Below are positions 34,900 to 47,602 of a DNA stretch of 64,000 nt, piece by piece. This stretch comes from Klebsormidium nitens (taxonomy: Eukaryota > Streptophyta > Klebsormidiophyceae > Klebsormidiales > Klebsormidiaceae), in contig DF237134.1 in assembly GCA_000708835.1 (NCBI GenBank), forward strand, positions 92,815-156,814, written 5' to 3'. Position numbers and translations under genes: made by a program. The first letter of the stretch is position 1. Each line of letters begins with the position of its first letter. The notes beneath the pieces are model-generated. The model was not told the origin of the DNA and ran no database searches. It saw nothing but the letters and a program-made list of their open reading frames with translations.

Positions 34900-37800
34900 A
34901 TGGCATCCAAGCCAGATGCAAAGAAACATTCGCGATCTTTTCAAGACATTGGTGAGTGCTTCTGTCCACTTCCCTACAGCACATGGACAGGTCACCTCAA
35001 GAAGTGTGTTTCAATCTCAGTTCATTGTGCACTGGACAGCTTGATTGTTCTGCAAGCTCTGGGTGGTTGCTCATAGACCTGCTATTTCTCCTCCATTTTT
35101 GTGCAATTCAATCATAAGCACGCTCCACTTATTGAAGGGCTTGAGCTCTTGGATTTCCAAGCTCATATTCTGAGCAAACACTTAGCGGTTGCTGGGGGAA
35201 TGAGGACAACAAATTCTGGGGCGACACTGGGCGCTTTGCAGAGACCCAAAAACAACGCTGGAGAACAACACCACCCCTGCGAACAATCACAGCTTGGTAT
35301 GACGCTGAACAATCAGTGGCACTACGGCAGCAAGTTGGTTCTGATTGAGTTTCTCGTATTTGTGCAGTCTTTGGGTTTGGCCCTGAGCCTGGCACCCCAC
35401 TCGGCCCGATCCCTCAAAAAGCAGAGGCCCCGAGTGATGGACAGGAAGAGGTGGTGGAGGAATGCACCGTGACGCACCGCTATGTGGACAATGACGGCGC
35501 CAAGATCCACTTTGTGGAGTGTGGCAAGCGAGGCGCACACCTGGTGAGCGCTGATTAAAAATCACTGACATGCAAGTGGTTGTGAGTGGACGTTGCGGAC
35601 TGCGGTGCAATCCAAGGGGCAGGGGTCGCGGACTTGATTTTGAAGGAATCTGGTCATGCATGTCTGCTGATGTAGGGAACTGGGGAGTATGGTTACGAGT
35701 CTAAAAGAGCGAGCAAGAGTAGTTCAAGGAGGATGGACAAGAGCACAGTGTATGAAGCCGTCTCCATGTTGAAACGTGGGGGCCCTGCTGACTTCTCTTT
35801 TTGGTGAACCTTGCAGAGCTCCTCACCACTGTTCAGTGAGCACAGAAGTTAGACCTGGCCTGCCTGACTCAAATCCTTCAAAAGTCTGGTGATCCACGCG
35901 GGTTGCTTCTGCAGAAAGTGCTGTGTTTCAAGCCGAAACTACGGCGCGAACGAAATGAGTCTACATAATATGATTTCTGGCATCTTACAGATTCGAGACA
36001 CTCCATTTTGGTACAGGTCTTGCTCATACACGGGTTCCCCGAGTTCTGGTACAGCTGGCTGTACCAATTCAAGCCCCTCTCAGACGCCGGTTATCACGTC
36101 GTCGCCGTGGACTGTCGAGGCTATGGCTGGTCCGCCAAGCCTGCAGCGGTGCGAGAGTACAGCATGAGTAAAGTGACCAGCGATCTTTTGAGGGTTGTGG
36201 ACACGGTGGCGCCGGGGCGGAGGTGCACCATAGTAAGTACCGGTCGAGAAGGGATTGTCTCATGGTGCTTGCCTGTGCAGCTTTGAGTGACACTATTTTG
36301 AAACAGGATTCGCCCAACTCCGAAACACGTTGCCGAGCTTCTGACGAGGACAAGCAACGATGGGGCTGGTCTGAATATCAATTCGAACTTATGGAGATAC
36401 AATCTGCGCCTCTCTCTTCTGGAGCAGCTTCTCCGATCGCAGCTGAGAGACAAAAGAGAGGAGTACGTCGCCATCAAGCATGCATGTCGCGTCCGGAGTT
36501 AGCCCCCTTCATATCTGCAATCGAGACCTTCGCGTCTCTTTACTTCGTCAATATCACAACTGATGAGTGGCTGAAAGTTCAGGCAGACAGCGTAATTCAC
36601 AGCCCCACTAAGGCTGATCTTCGTTGAGGGAAGGAGTGACCGCACAACGGAAGACCGAACGACACATCATTCGAAACTACTTGCGACTCTTGTTGTCGCA
36701 GGTGGGTCACGACAGGGGCGGCCGCTTCTTGTGGGCTTCCTGACGCTCGATCAGTCAGATAAGATAAATCTAACTGACAAAACATCTGGCTTTCAAAGGA
36801 AGGGGAGAGACAACAAGGCAAAAGAGAAGCCCGAAAGGCACGTCCATCTCAAGCTTCTCTTTCTGCTGACGTCTCAGGTGGGTCACGACTGGGGCGGCCG
36901 CGTCTTGTGGGGCTTCCTGACGCTCCACGCGCAGCGCGTGCTCCAGGCGGTCGTCCTGAACGCGCCGCACCCTGTGACCATGGCCAAAGCACTCATGAGC
37001 AACCCGCGGCAATTACAGAAGAGCTGGTACATAGGTGGGTCTACCGTTCAGATTTTAGGCACAGAATAGGGTCTGTTGTGGACTTTGAAGGGTTTCCCAC
37101 CGTTCTGTTTGAATACGACCGCCCTTGGGTATCCTTGCGGATGCCCTGGTCACCCGAGCAAGATTTGAATCTGTTTGAAAAAATCTGGCCCTGTCTCTTT
37201 CTTCAATGAAAGAGTCGATAAGAAAGACATGACTTGGCGACTGATTTGACAGCGGGATCGCATCTACTCGTGCTTATATTGCAAAGTCGAGACGAAGACC
37301 AGTTCAAAGGTTGTCACGGATGACATTGCGTCCCGCTCAAGTATCTGTGCCCCAAAACCCGATGCAAAGGTTTGAATGCTTCGCTTTGTCGGCCGTGTCT
37401 AGAACTGCAGGCTTCCATAACGTGCCGTGTCGAAGGACCTCCCTCCCTTTTTATATGCTGCTTATCCCCTCCCTCTTTCTTTTCCTTTTTCTCTTGCCCC
37501 TCGGGAGGGAAGATGGGCACCCCCTTCGGGAAGGGTTCCCCTCGGAACCACACCGTCCTGGGGGTTCAAAGCCTTGCTTAAAACCGACCGGGTTATGCTC
37601 CCGACCACCCCCTGTTATGAAACGTCAAAAAGCAATCAATAGAGTGACGTCGCTCACTCTTGGATGAGGTCCCAGTCCTCATCACGACTGTCGTGCTGCA
37701 GGTTTCTTCCAGATGGCGCGCTTGGCTGAGCACCACTTGTCGAAGCAGAGGTAAACTCTTGATCCGGAACCGGAACTTGCATGACGTGATTCTTTCGTCC

Positions 37801-39562
37801 TGTTCTCGCGTTCTTTTGCAAAAACTTGAAGACGCTCCAAAGCGCAAAAAGGGCAAAGGATCGTGACTCATGAATGAGCAGATAAACATGGAAGAGGTTC
37901 CAAAATCTGGTGGTCAGTCTCCAAATAATGACATTGCTTGGCGCAAAGTCCGAAAGCACTAGTCCGGGTTCCTTACCGCGAACAAAAAGCTCTTTATAAA
38001 CTTCGCCCCTTCAGAGACGCATCGAAAACCTGCACTGCATCGCGGCTTCTGTGACTGGCCAGGAGGCTAGGTTTCGTCGGCGTAAGCGAGGCTAATGTTC
38101 CGTATGTCCGCGCCCGTCAACTACAGATGTCGATGAGCAAGATTGAAGGTCTCTCGTCAGGGTGGCGATGTGCTCGCAAGTGGTACTGAACCAGAGCGTC
38201 CAGACCAGTTTTCAGTTGCTGAGATCCCTGACTGAATATAGCCCTTCGCCCAATCCCAAAGCTGTCCCTCTTGCCGTGTGAATGCAGGTTCGCTGCTATA
38301 CGCTCGATGTTCAAAGGCGTGAGGAAGTATCCAGAGGAGGTGGTACAAAGGTACGACTCTCACCGTCCCGCCAGTCTGTCGGATAATATTGAGATTTCCC
38401 AGCGTGTTTCTCGAAGAGTTCTCACTCAACGTGCCCGGCTCCCGAAGCAGTCCAAAGCAGTGCCTGTCTTTGAATCACGCCAGAGGGTTTTGAGTTCGCT
38501 TTGCGAGAGATCTGGTTTCTGTTTGGACTGTTCGCCTCGACAATGCTGATAAAGAGTATGTCAAGGACTGTGCGTACACGGTCAGTACAGCACAATGAGA
38601 GCCTCCATACCCGTCGCCAATGACGTTAGAGCATGCTTTCGGAAGGGCGTTGCCGCCACCGCACACTATCTCTGTTGCGTCACCTCTCACCAGTCAGTGC
38701 AATCGTAATGGACAAACTTTCTTCTCAAAAGGATCTGCGAAGTATTTTGCCCGGTATCGCCGTTCCATTCGCCGCCGCAACTCATCGTCCTCTCCTCAAG
38801 AACTTCAGGTCCCTATATCCACAAAAGAACCAAACGCATACATTGTTCGCCTGATAAGGGAGCGCCTGAAAAGATTCTTTCTTTGCGCCTGCAGGCACGT
38901 CGACGCCATGGCCATCCCGGGCGCTCTCACCGGGGCCCTCAACTACTACCGGGCAGCCTTCGGGCAGGGGCTGTGGCCCGCCCCGCCCGTGGTCCGGGTT
39001 CCCGTGAAGGTCATCTGGGGCGAGCAGGACTTTTCGATGGAGAAGGACATCGCGACACCGCCCGCGGAACTCGTGCCCAACGCTCAAGTCACGTTTGTGA
39101 AAAAGGTAAGAATGGCCCCGCAGCGCATCTGGCGTTAAGGTTGTTTTGCAGGTGGTTAGAAAGTTGTGAAACGGTATTTTATTGTGGGGGGCTGTAGGAC
39201 TATGGAACTCTGATTGGGCACGTGCCCTTCTGTGAGGGGTTAGAGTGGTGTCAAAGCCCCTCAGGCAAGGAGGACGCGTCCATGCGTGTTTGCGTGACAG
39301 AGCAGGAGCACATGCTTATGTCAAACAAATGCACAGGGACTGCAACTCTTTCTCAACCTGTAGCAAGTGACCTGTGCTACAGGCGCGGTGCCCAATTCTA
39401 AACTAATCTGACGTTATAAATCTTGGGTCCTTTCAGGCGAGCCATTGGGTGATGTGGGACGATCCGGAGACTGTGAGCTCGGAGATGGTTGCTTTTATCA
39501 AGGAGGGTTTGCGGAAAGTCGCCGAGAAGGAGGACCAAGCACCTTCGTTTTCAAAATTGTGA
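34900..39562 (+). CDS. Alpha/beta-hydrolase, soluble epoxide hydrolase type
   Basis: Eight exons join in phase: 34900-34951, 35368-35543, 36017-36232, 36878-37034, 37702-37750, 38288-38350, 38895-39105 and 39437-39562, giving 349 residues. It should open epoxides with water through an enzyme-ester intermediate. The oxyanion-hole motif HGFPE (81-85), nucleophile Asp152 in VGHDWGG, acid Asp283 in WGEQDFSME and His311 in ASHWV are all present. VAVDCRGYG follows the hole as usual. Cap-domain residues KSWYIGFFQM and ALNYYRAAF carry candidate ring-opening tyrosines (Tyr199, Tyr255/256). No peroxisomal or ER signal is obvious. The very small cap exons (49 and 63 bp) are confirmed only by phase and family alignment. 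An upstream intron holds a broken copy of exon 4. Confidence 0.93.
36702..36750 (+). repeat. Broken copy of epoxide hydrolase exon 4 start
   Basis: This intronic block repeats the acceptor edge and first ~48 bases of exon 4 (36878 onwards) 176 bp upstream: GTGGGTCACGAC then GGGGCGGCCGC and CTTCCTGACGCTC. It changes Trp to Arg next to the nucleophile and lacks one G, so inclusion would shift the frame. Confidence 0.85.
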
Positions 39563-40930
39563 GTATCATTTTGTCCCTGCACTTTGAAATCTAACCAATA
39601 GAGCTCTCTGCTGCATCTACTCTCATCACGAGCTCTCGCAGTCGACACATTGATGATACAGGACCCTCACAGCGACACGGCTTACCTGGCCATTGCAATG
39701 GTTTGCGAAGTGTCGCTGCGCTGTGCCAATGAGCGTGCATAGAAGCTAATAATTGTGCACGCTACGTACATATGTGAAGTTTTCCATGTTGTGCCATCCA
39801 TGTGGGCGACCAAATCTCAACATTAATATGAGGGAGCTTGTACAATCGCGTGTATGGGTTATTATGCATGGTATAGGTATAATCTGATTCCTGGCCTAGA
39901 CTACTTGCAATGCTCAGTGCATGCAGTGGTACACCAAGCTGCCGCTTTCTGTGTGAGACCATGCGACTTTTTGCTATAGATGCATAGCTGGCATCCGCGA
40001 GTCGGAGGCCACGCGGCCGGCCCCCCACCTATTCAATTCAACAAGCGGCCCCGCGATGTATCCAGTATCCTGATTCAGTGCTTTTCCTTAAAAAAGCTCC
40101 GCAAAGCTGGTCCAATTAACGCATATATGCTTGCGTGATGGTTGTCAAACTCAAACTCTCAATGACAAGCGGTAGGCTTTCTAATAGGTGACAGTATATT
40201 GAAGTCTCAATGCTCATGAGAATTGCAAACATACACGAAAACGTGCGTTGAGACGGCGTGCAGACGAGGTTCTCATATGTTCTCATGCATCGGATTAAAC
40301 ATCTAACTAAGGTTAACTTCAACCGTTAAAGTTGATGAGCGTTTACGTGAAGTGACCAACCAGGCTTGGCGAAGTTTCAGAGCTCAGGCACAAAATAGAG
40401 AAACTGCAACGGAAGAAACAAAAGGCTGGATTCGTCACGAGGACTTCCCGGAAGGTCACCCATTCCAGTACTATTCTCGCCCACAGGCGTTTAGCTTCGG
40501 AGGTCTGATGGGATCCGGCGCAATAACCTAGGTATGAACGAACCACGGCATGTTGTGCTTCCTTAAAATTATAGAAGATCTTGAAGCCGGCCTGTTCTTG
40601 AGTTCGAACCGTCCGATCGACGGCCCACGATCAGCAGTGACCATGATCAATGGTCGGAGAGATTCAAGCTGGATTTATAGACTTCCCGCCAACTTGAAAT
40701 TCAAAAGTTTGAGCTGGCGCGCTCAGGCTCAGCTAGGCTGGCGCTGGCAGGCTTTGGGCCTTGGCAGGGCAGTCTGCTGGCATGGTTTGATGTCACTGTC
40801 ACTCACATTCGTCATTCGTCCGGGTTCATCCTGCGCTGGTGCCCACTGCCAGCAGACGCTGCTGGAGGTCACATTTGATGCAGACCGGGCTTCAGTTTGG
40901 TCCATTTGAACGCTTTCTTTGATTGCCACC
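39563..40930. other. Intergenic region before the EID1-like gene
   Basis: About 1.37 kb between two genes on the same strand. It should contain the 3' UTR of the hydrolase and the promoter of the F-box gene. Open frames are short and unsupported, and I see no repeat or RNA gene. Confidence 0.5.
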
Positions 40931-43532
40931 ATGGCGAGAGAGAGAATCACAGGCCGGAAGACGACGGGCGGCAAGGCCCCACTCCACAAGCTCGCTCAGC
41001 GCCCGCCGCTGGCTGGCGAACAGGCCCCGCCGAGTGGCGCCTCCCCCGTCCTGCATTCCACCAACTCTGCACAGCCCTACAATGCAGCGGCCTCAGAAGG
41101 GGGTCAAGCATTGCGCACCATTGCGGATGCTCGCACTGCGCTGCCCGACCTGGGCCCTGACCTCCTGCAGCGGATCTTCGCCAAAGTGGGGCCCAACCCA
41201 AGGGACTTAGTGCCTCTTGGGGCCGTCTGCAAGGAGTGGCAGTGCGTTTTAAGCGATTCCACATGGAAGGCGCTGTGCGTGAAGCATGCCGGGGGGCTGG
41301 TTCAGGAGCTGGGGTACGGGGAACTAGGGGCGGAAGGCCCCCCAGGAGGCTGGGAAGCAATGTACAGGATGCTCGTGTATTGCCCCGGGCTGCACTACCC
41401 GACGTTTGAGAACATCTCAGAAGCTGAGGTTCTGGGCGGCAATGATTCGTGGGACGATGCCTGTGGCCACTTGGTGAAAGAAGTGCGGGGCTTTTGCAAG
41501 GGCACTGTGGCGAGGGAGTTTGCATTCCTGGCCCCGCGATTTGCCAGGGATGAGGTGTATGTATCGCAGGTGTGCGCCCACAAAGCCACAGAGGGTTGCC
41601 CGGGCGGGGAGTGTGAAGCGCCCCCCGTCCAAGCGTACCGAGGCTTTGTGAAGAACTTCAGGAGCTCGGAGTTGGCCAAGGCAAGTGGAGCAGCTGCTTA
41701 CCTGAGCAGAGATGCAGATGCAGAGAAGGAGGTGTCTGGGAGCAAGGAAGACGGCGAGAGGTCTGATGAAGAGGGTGTGATGGAAGAAGAGGCGCCTGAG
41801 AGCGAGTCAGCTGAGGAGTTGGTGAAGTGTCCTTTCTGCAACGAGCTCATCTTCACGCTAGACGCAGAGTGCTTCCCCAACGCGCTTTCTGACTTCGATG
41901 CCCTCTGGTACAGCTACCTGGAGGGTTGGGACGAGGATCGGTCCCAGTCTGAGTCGGTCTTCGACGACATTTTGATGCTGGGCTTCGTGTGCCTGAACGG
42001 GCATCTTGTGCTGGGCTCGGGCGGGTGGCCCGAGGAGGTCACCGATCTGATTCCTGGGTCAGGAGAGGGCTTGAAGCTTGACTTGCCCGACGTGGTCAAG
42101 TTCGTGCGGCGGTACACGCCATGGAACGACCGGGGCGAGGATGATGATGAGGAGCATTACATAAAAGGATTGGGGTTGGACCAGATGATTACAATGGGGG
42201 CCAGGCTGGCGAGCCTGCACGAAAACTGGCCTTCCGTCCAGGAGGACGGGGTCCGCCAATACCGGAGTTTCTCTCAGTATGATAGCCTTCGAAGGGGTCC
42301 CATGAGCATCGGCGAATTGCTCGCAAGAGGGCCCCCCCAGAAGGTGCTGGACGGTGTCCGCAAGTATGTCTTGAAGGGGGTGCTGAGCTTCGCAGAGTGC
42401 ATGGGCCTGGTGCAAAATGCACTGGATGACGTGGTGAAGGAGAAGGCCCGGAAGGAGCGGGAGCGCGAGATCGAGCAGGCACTGAACAAGGGGGGCTTCA
42501 GGAATGCGAAAAGATGCCCTGATCCAGCTTCGGTGAAGGAGTACATCCAGGTCAGCCGGCTACCCTGTAATCAACGCGTATGAAATCAGTTGACTTGAGC
42601 AGACAAGCAAGGCTGCCAACTGACTGGCCTTTTTGTGTTTGTTGGTGTTTCGTTCCTCTACTGGATTTCGTTTTTGTATCGCTTGTCGATTGAGAGTCTT
42701 TCCATCTTCGCAAGCATCGGCGAGCAGGCGTCTTTGAAGTGTTTCGTTCTCAAACTACATCCTGCAAAAGTTGGGCGTATGCACACAGTTGCTGATTTCA
42801 TTATGTCCGTTCTTGCTGAACATCCTAAGATAAAAACTTGTGTGTTTACCCTGGGACCATCACGTCAGCAATTATCTCTGCCCCATGTGCTCACAGTGCT
42901 CATAGGCAGGACAGGAAGCTTGCATTGAAAAGGACCCTCTGTTACAGTCTGCACTTCTGGGTTACGTGCATAGCACGGACACTTTTGCAGACACTTTTCG
43001 TACTCACGTTCAGGATCAAGGAATCGAAAGGTCCTCTTGGAGTTTCTTAGCCAATCAACATCCGACCAATCGCTCCATGCAGATTATGTTGGAGTTTCTC
43101 TGTCCCTCAGTCTGATTGAGTTCTTAATTTCGACAGAAAATTCAGGTCAAGATCTCTCTTGCAACTTTACATTTGTATCCTTTGCAGGACGGTCTCCTGA
43201 CCGTGGCAGAGGTTCTACAGCAACAGAGCCTCTCCCGCACAAAGCAGGAGGCGGAAGCGGCGCAGAAGGCTGCTGACATCAGATCGTCAGCAGTAGTAAC
43301 TGTCCGCCACGTTTCGTCCACAGCGGGGATCAGCCGGGCGCCGCTGCACTCTGTCGCCAACCTGCCATGCAGCCTGGTCATCAACGGCAGGGTTTGCAGA
43401 AACTCTGCGTCCAAGTCATGCTCTAACCGCGGCTGCGGCCCCTGCTGCCGAGTGCATCCCGACACGTGCCGGATGCACAAGAAAGCGGCGCTCGGCACCA
43501 TGGTGCAGTTGCCTTCGGGGCTGCTTAAATAG
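40931..43532 (+). CDS. EID1-like F-box protein with Cys-rich C-terminus
   Basis: Two exons, 40931-42550 and 43188-43532, give 654 residues. The ATG sits in GCCACCATGG, a perfect Kozak context. An F-box lies at about residues 72-116 (LPDLGPDLLQRIFAKVG...LGAVCKEWQCVL...WKALC), which would bind SKP1 in an SCF ubiquitin ligase. Features of the plant EID1/EDL family follow: AMYRMLVYCPGLHYP, EVYVSQVCAHKA, CPFC (about 300) and CLNGHL (about 355), a likely zinc site. EID1 tunes phytochrome A signalling and EDL proteins act in ABA and light responses; which role applies here is unknown. An acidic linker (about 260-295) and a C-terminal Cys-rich block (CRNSASKSCSNRGCGPCC, then HPDTCRMHKK) make it about twice the usual length. 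Confidence 0.72.
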
Positions 43533-44528
43533 GACGGAGTGTTAGAACTCCTCGAACTGGTCCCTCCTGTAAAGTGGTACTCTTCCCACAAGTTCGAAGT
43601 CGACAGTAAGCTTGGCATGGTATGTGTAAGTAGATTTCCTACTTTGCCATCAAGTCCCATGTGTAGATCATCAACATTCTGCTTGTAGCCTTCGTGACTG
43701 GTCAACGGCTGGGGTCGCGAACACCTTGCCATTGAAGCGATTGCCTTTGGAGAGCTTTGCCATGTTCCTTATGGGTCGATCCAACACGTTGCCGACATTC
43801 ATCATCGCAAAAGTTAGAGCCACTCTTTGGAACTTTGTGCTTATTGTCGAACATTAGCGGTCACATCCACTCAGCACTTGTCTAAGCCTCAGTTGTGCTT
43901 GCGTGGTTGATATCCTTTGCATCGCAAGCACAATCAAGACCTTACGGGCAACTTAGGGGAGGTTTAGATGAGAGTAAGCGAGTGTGAGCGCAGGTCTGCG
44001 CCTCATTTGCATGTGTACGTTCATGCCACTTTTACGTTTATTTCCGGCCATGCAAATTTTACCGCTTGCATTCATAGCGTCATATGGGATGTTGCAAAAT
44101 CCATCCGCTGTGCAGCCGGCTGTATATGAATGATCCGGCCTAAGCGTTTAAGCGAAACTGCATCGGTTACCATGTCGGACTTTGATGCTGCAGTGCAATC
44201 ATGTTGCGAAATACCGGTTAGTATAGGCCGTACATATATGCAAGCATTGAGTCGCGATTGCTTGCAAGTTCAACCCGGCAGGCTACGCATGCAGTCAAAC
44301 GGCCATGTCATAGATGAAAGCACAAGACATGCAAAAGTGAGCCCAATGCGACATGCATCCATGCAGGGCAAGACGCCTTCTTTCCCAACCATCGCCACAG
44401 CTGAAGGTGGGCGCACGTGCAGGCATGCACCTATTCAACTTGAAGTGCTCACATAACGTATGGCAAACGCCTGCATTGCACATGTCTGACACCTTAGCTC
44501 CAATAGATCTTGCTAGAGAGCCCATGTA
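43533..44528. other. Convergent intergenic region between the F-box gene and CPR5
   Basis: Nearly 1 kb holding the two 3' ends. Several ATGCAT/GCATGC-like short palindromes are visible near 44220-44420, but no gene, repeat or RNA could be supported. Confidence 0.5.
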
Positions 44529-47500
44529 CTAGACCCAAAGGAAAGGCAATACACCTGCCGCTACAGGAAGAATCGCCACTACAGTCGCATGAAAGGTAAG
44601 CTGGGCGACCCATGGGCTCACAAACAGTGGCCTTTGTTGCCTTGCGTCTGCCGGGGGATAGAGCAGGGAGGAGACGAAGCCGGTCGGGAACAGCGCGAGC
44701 GTGTGGAGTGCGCACAGAGTCTCCCAAAGGACGAGCCAGCAGATTCCGCTGCCACCAACGCTGCAGATTAGAGAACGGAAACCTCAGTGTTCTGATTCGG
44801 TGATTGAGAGGCTCTCAGGTTTTTACGGTGCAATGTGGGAACTGGACGGAGAACCGCAACAAGGCTGAAAAGAAGAGCCGTAGATGGACAAACCAGAGAG
44901 GACCTAGACGCCGAATCCCTCCTATAAGTGGTCTACAAGACGACGGCACCGAGGATCCCCGCATAGAAGAACGGAAGTGGGTATGAACGTAGTAAGCAAA
45001 GAGCGACCGTGAGCTGCATTCGAGACGCGCGTTGCCTTTGCTGAAGACTCAAGCGAGCCAGCTTTCGGCGAGTCATGACGCCAAGTCTAGATGTCGTCAG
45101 GACCGAAGCACTTAGCTCGCTTGCGCACCAGGGACGAATCTCCAATCTCACCTGAGTCCGAAAAAGACAAAGTTTCGAGCAAGGTCGAGCACCAACCAGA
45201 GTCTTATCCCTTAAAAAGCAAGCAACTCAATAAGCAAATCGATATATTATCAGACAGATAGTCCTGCAATCAAGAAAACATTTCAGATCATTATCCCACC
45301 TGTCAACCGCTTGTTTTCCAGCATACCCGCACGCCGCCCCCAGCACCAGCAGCAGTACTGTCGACGGCATAACCCGCACCGAACCCGCCACGTTCTGCCG
45401 CAACAGCAACGAGGCCATGAATCCGCCCACGACTAACCCCATCCCTAACCGCCCAGTAACCGCTATTTGGCACCCCAGGACCTGAAGTTTCCCTGCCAAG
45501 TTATCGCTAACCGCCTGCAACCCAAACCGGCCAAACAGCGACCGGGAGGGTGCGACCTGGACCGCTCGGCACTCGTGCAACTTCGCCCGGAGGTTAGGGT
45601 AACCGTAGCGGAAACCCGCCCAAACCAGGGCCGTAACCATGACCACCAACCCCGCGACAAGCTCATCGGCACACCGCCGCGCGAACGCGCCCGCACGCGC
45701 CTCTGCATGGCGAGCGGCGTGCATGCGCACTTTTTCGCGCTCTAGTTCGTTCCTCTGACGCCCGACGAAGTTGCTCTCCGACTTCAGACCTAAACCCTCG
45801 GTTTTCAAAGCTAACCCCTCGGATGTCAGAGCCAAGCCCTCGGTAGTAAGCCCCAGTTGCTGATTCTGCAGTTCGAGCTCCCTCATTTTCAGTCGGTTCG
45901 CCACCAACTGATTCACCACCGCCTGCTCCTGCGCCGCGACCGACCGTTCCGCCAGCTCCATCTCCACGGAACGGCTCCCAACGGAGACGGAACGAGCCCT
46001 CTCGACATATGCACTCTGCAGGCTGACGCCCCCGTGGGAACGCAGTGTCAGCACCCCCCCCGTTTCGGACGCTTCGGACACCCCCCCGAAAAGGAGCTGC
46101 CGCCCGACGCCGTTCTCTGCCCCCCTTCGCCGCCTCGTTTTCCGGTGCCTCGCCGTACTGCCGGCGAAACTCCACCGCTCGTGGACATCCACCTCCCCCT
46201 CGTGCAAGCCCGCATTCATCACGGGTCCTGCAGACTGTGTCTCTCCCCCCTCATCGACGAATCTGGTAAACAAACCGCTCGAAACTTCTTTCGGGGGGTG
46301 GACGCACGGGTCGCTGCTTTCTCCCTTCGGGGGGTCACTCTCCAGGGCGCCACTAGCGGATGCCGTTTCCCCCCGACCGCCACTGACGGCACCAAACGCC
46401 TGCGAAGGCGCACTTGCCGCTTCCCCCATAGTCATGACATCTTCAACAGATCCTTCCCGCAGCTCCGGCGGAAAGCTTTCCGCTCCGGACAACCGACTTT
46501 CCCCCGGTTCCAGATCCACCGTGTAGTTCCTCGTCACAGACACTTCAGCGCTCTCCTCTTCTTCCGAGCTCGAATCATTCGCCCCATACTCCCGCCCAAT
46601 CCGCAGAATCTCCTCGGTAACCAACACCCCCGGCTTACTGCTAGAGTCACACTCCGGCACCGTTCGGTCTTCGTCCGAGAGCGACGCGTCGTGCTCGCTG
46701 GGGCCCTCCCTGTCTAAAGGCGACCGCGGAGACTGGCCGCTAGGTTTGTGTGGTCGCCCGGAAACGAGTGGCGTGCGGGGGCGGCTGCCCCCCGGGGTGG
46801 ACGAGTGGAGGGCCGTCAGCGTCCGGTAGGTCCGCGAGAAGGAGCGGACGAGCTCGGTGATCAGAGCGTCCGTTGCAAAGTCGCCCACCTGAGAACACAC
46901 AAGTCGAAACCTGTTTTTCTTCTTGTGGAATTGTTCGGGTGTTCCCCGGTCGTGGGGTGTCTGCCCAGGAAAACATCTCGATGAATTTTGTCGCTAAGTC
47001 GCCCACCTTCACACGATCCTTCGAAAGCAATGATTTGACTCGCTCTTTGTGGTCATTGCTTTGTGTTCGTGGGGTTCCGACAATATGGACCTTAGCAGAG
47101 AGTGACGCGTTCCGCAGAAGCCTTCTAGCGTTTCGGGAGCCTCGGGAAGCCAAGATGATGCACGATGAAACACCCAATCAGCCGAGATGTCACCAAAGCT
47201 CGTCTCAACAGGGAAAAACATCTGGGCTGTCTCTGCTTCATCCAAGGACATCCTTGTAGACTACACATGTCGCTTTCCCGCCAGTTGAACATCCAGTTCA
47301 TACCTCTCTTCTAATATTGCCACTCCTCACTTTGAGTCTGACGACCAAGACTATGAACCGCAATCGCAAACTGCGGAGTTTGGAAATGGGTGAGAAACAC
47401 TAGTCTCGGATCTCGCAACTCCGCTGGTCTGCAAGTCTTTCACCTTAGCGACACCATTGGTCTGATTTGGGACGAGCAAAGTGAACCCGCGCTTGTTGCT

Positions 47501-47602
47501 TACGTGGATACTTAGGGCTGACGTACACACGGCCTCCAGCTTCTGCGCTAGCTCCTCGGGAGTCAAGGGCAGGACCGCCGGGTCGGACAGCGGACGCAGC
47601 GC
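44529..47602 (-). CDS. CPR5: CPR5 (constitutive expresser of PR genes 5)
   Basis: Exons resolved: 47602-47504 (ALRPLSDPAVLPLTPEEL...), 46888-45300 and 44760-44529, joined in phase (about 639 residues without the missing N-terminus). CPR5 is a plant membrane protein of the nuclear envelope and nuclear pore that restrains effector-triggered immunity and affects trichome growth and cell-cycle regulators. Matches to the family include RCADELVAGLVVMVTALVWAG, a QVLGCQIAVTGRLGMGLVVGG helix, MPSTVLLLVLGAACGYAGK and, across the last intron, VDSVGGSGICWLVLWE, followed by two more membrane helices ending at TAG 44529. Reading through the last donor gives a false stop at 45227. A heptad-repeat coiled coil precedes the membrane region. 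The 5' exon was not found; ATG at 47656 is in frame but precedes a strong acceptor. Confidence 0.9.
45785..45860 (-). repeat. 21-bp tandem repeat coding a heptad repeat in CPR5
   Basis: Consecutive 7-residue units read LTTEGLA, LTSEGLA, LKTEGLG, then a partial LKSES. Leucines fall at fixed heptad positions, so the repeat should extend a coiled coil. At DNA level the unit is 21 bp, diverged mainly at third positions. Confidence 0.85.

Noticed and set aside
45857-46717. 286-residue plus-strand open frame
   Set aside because: It is antisense to the main CPR5 exon, which has clear homology. Composition is Pro/Arg/His-rich without a domain.
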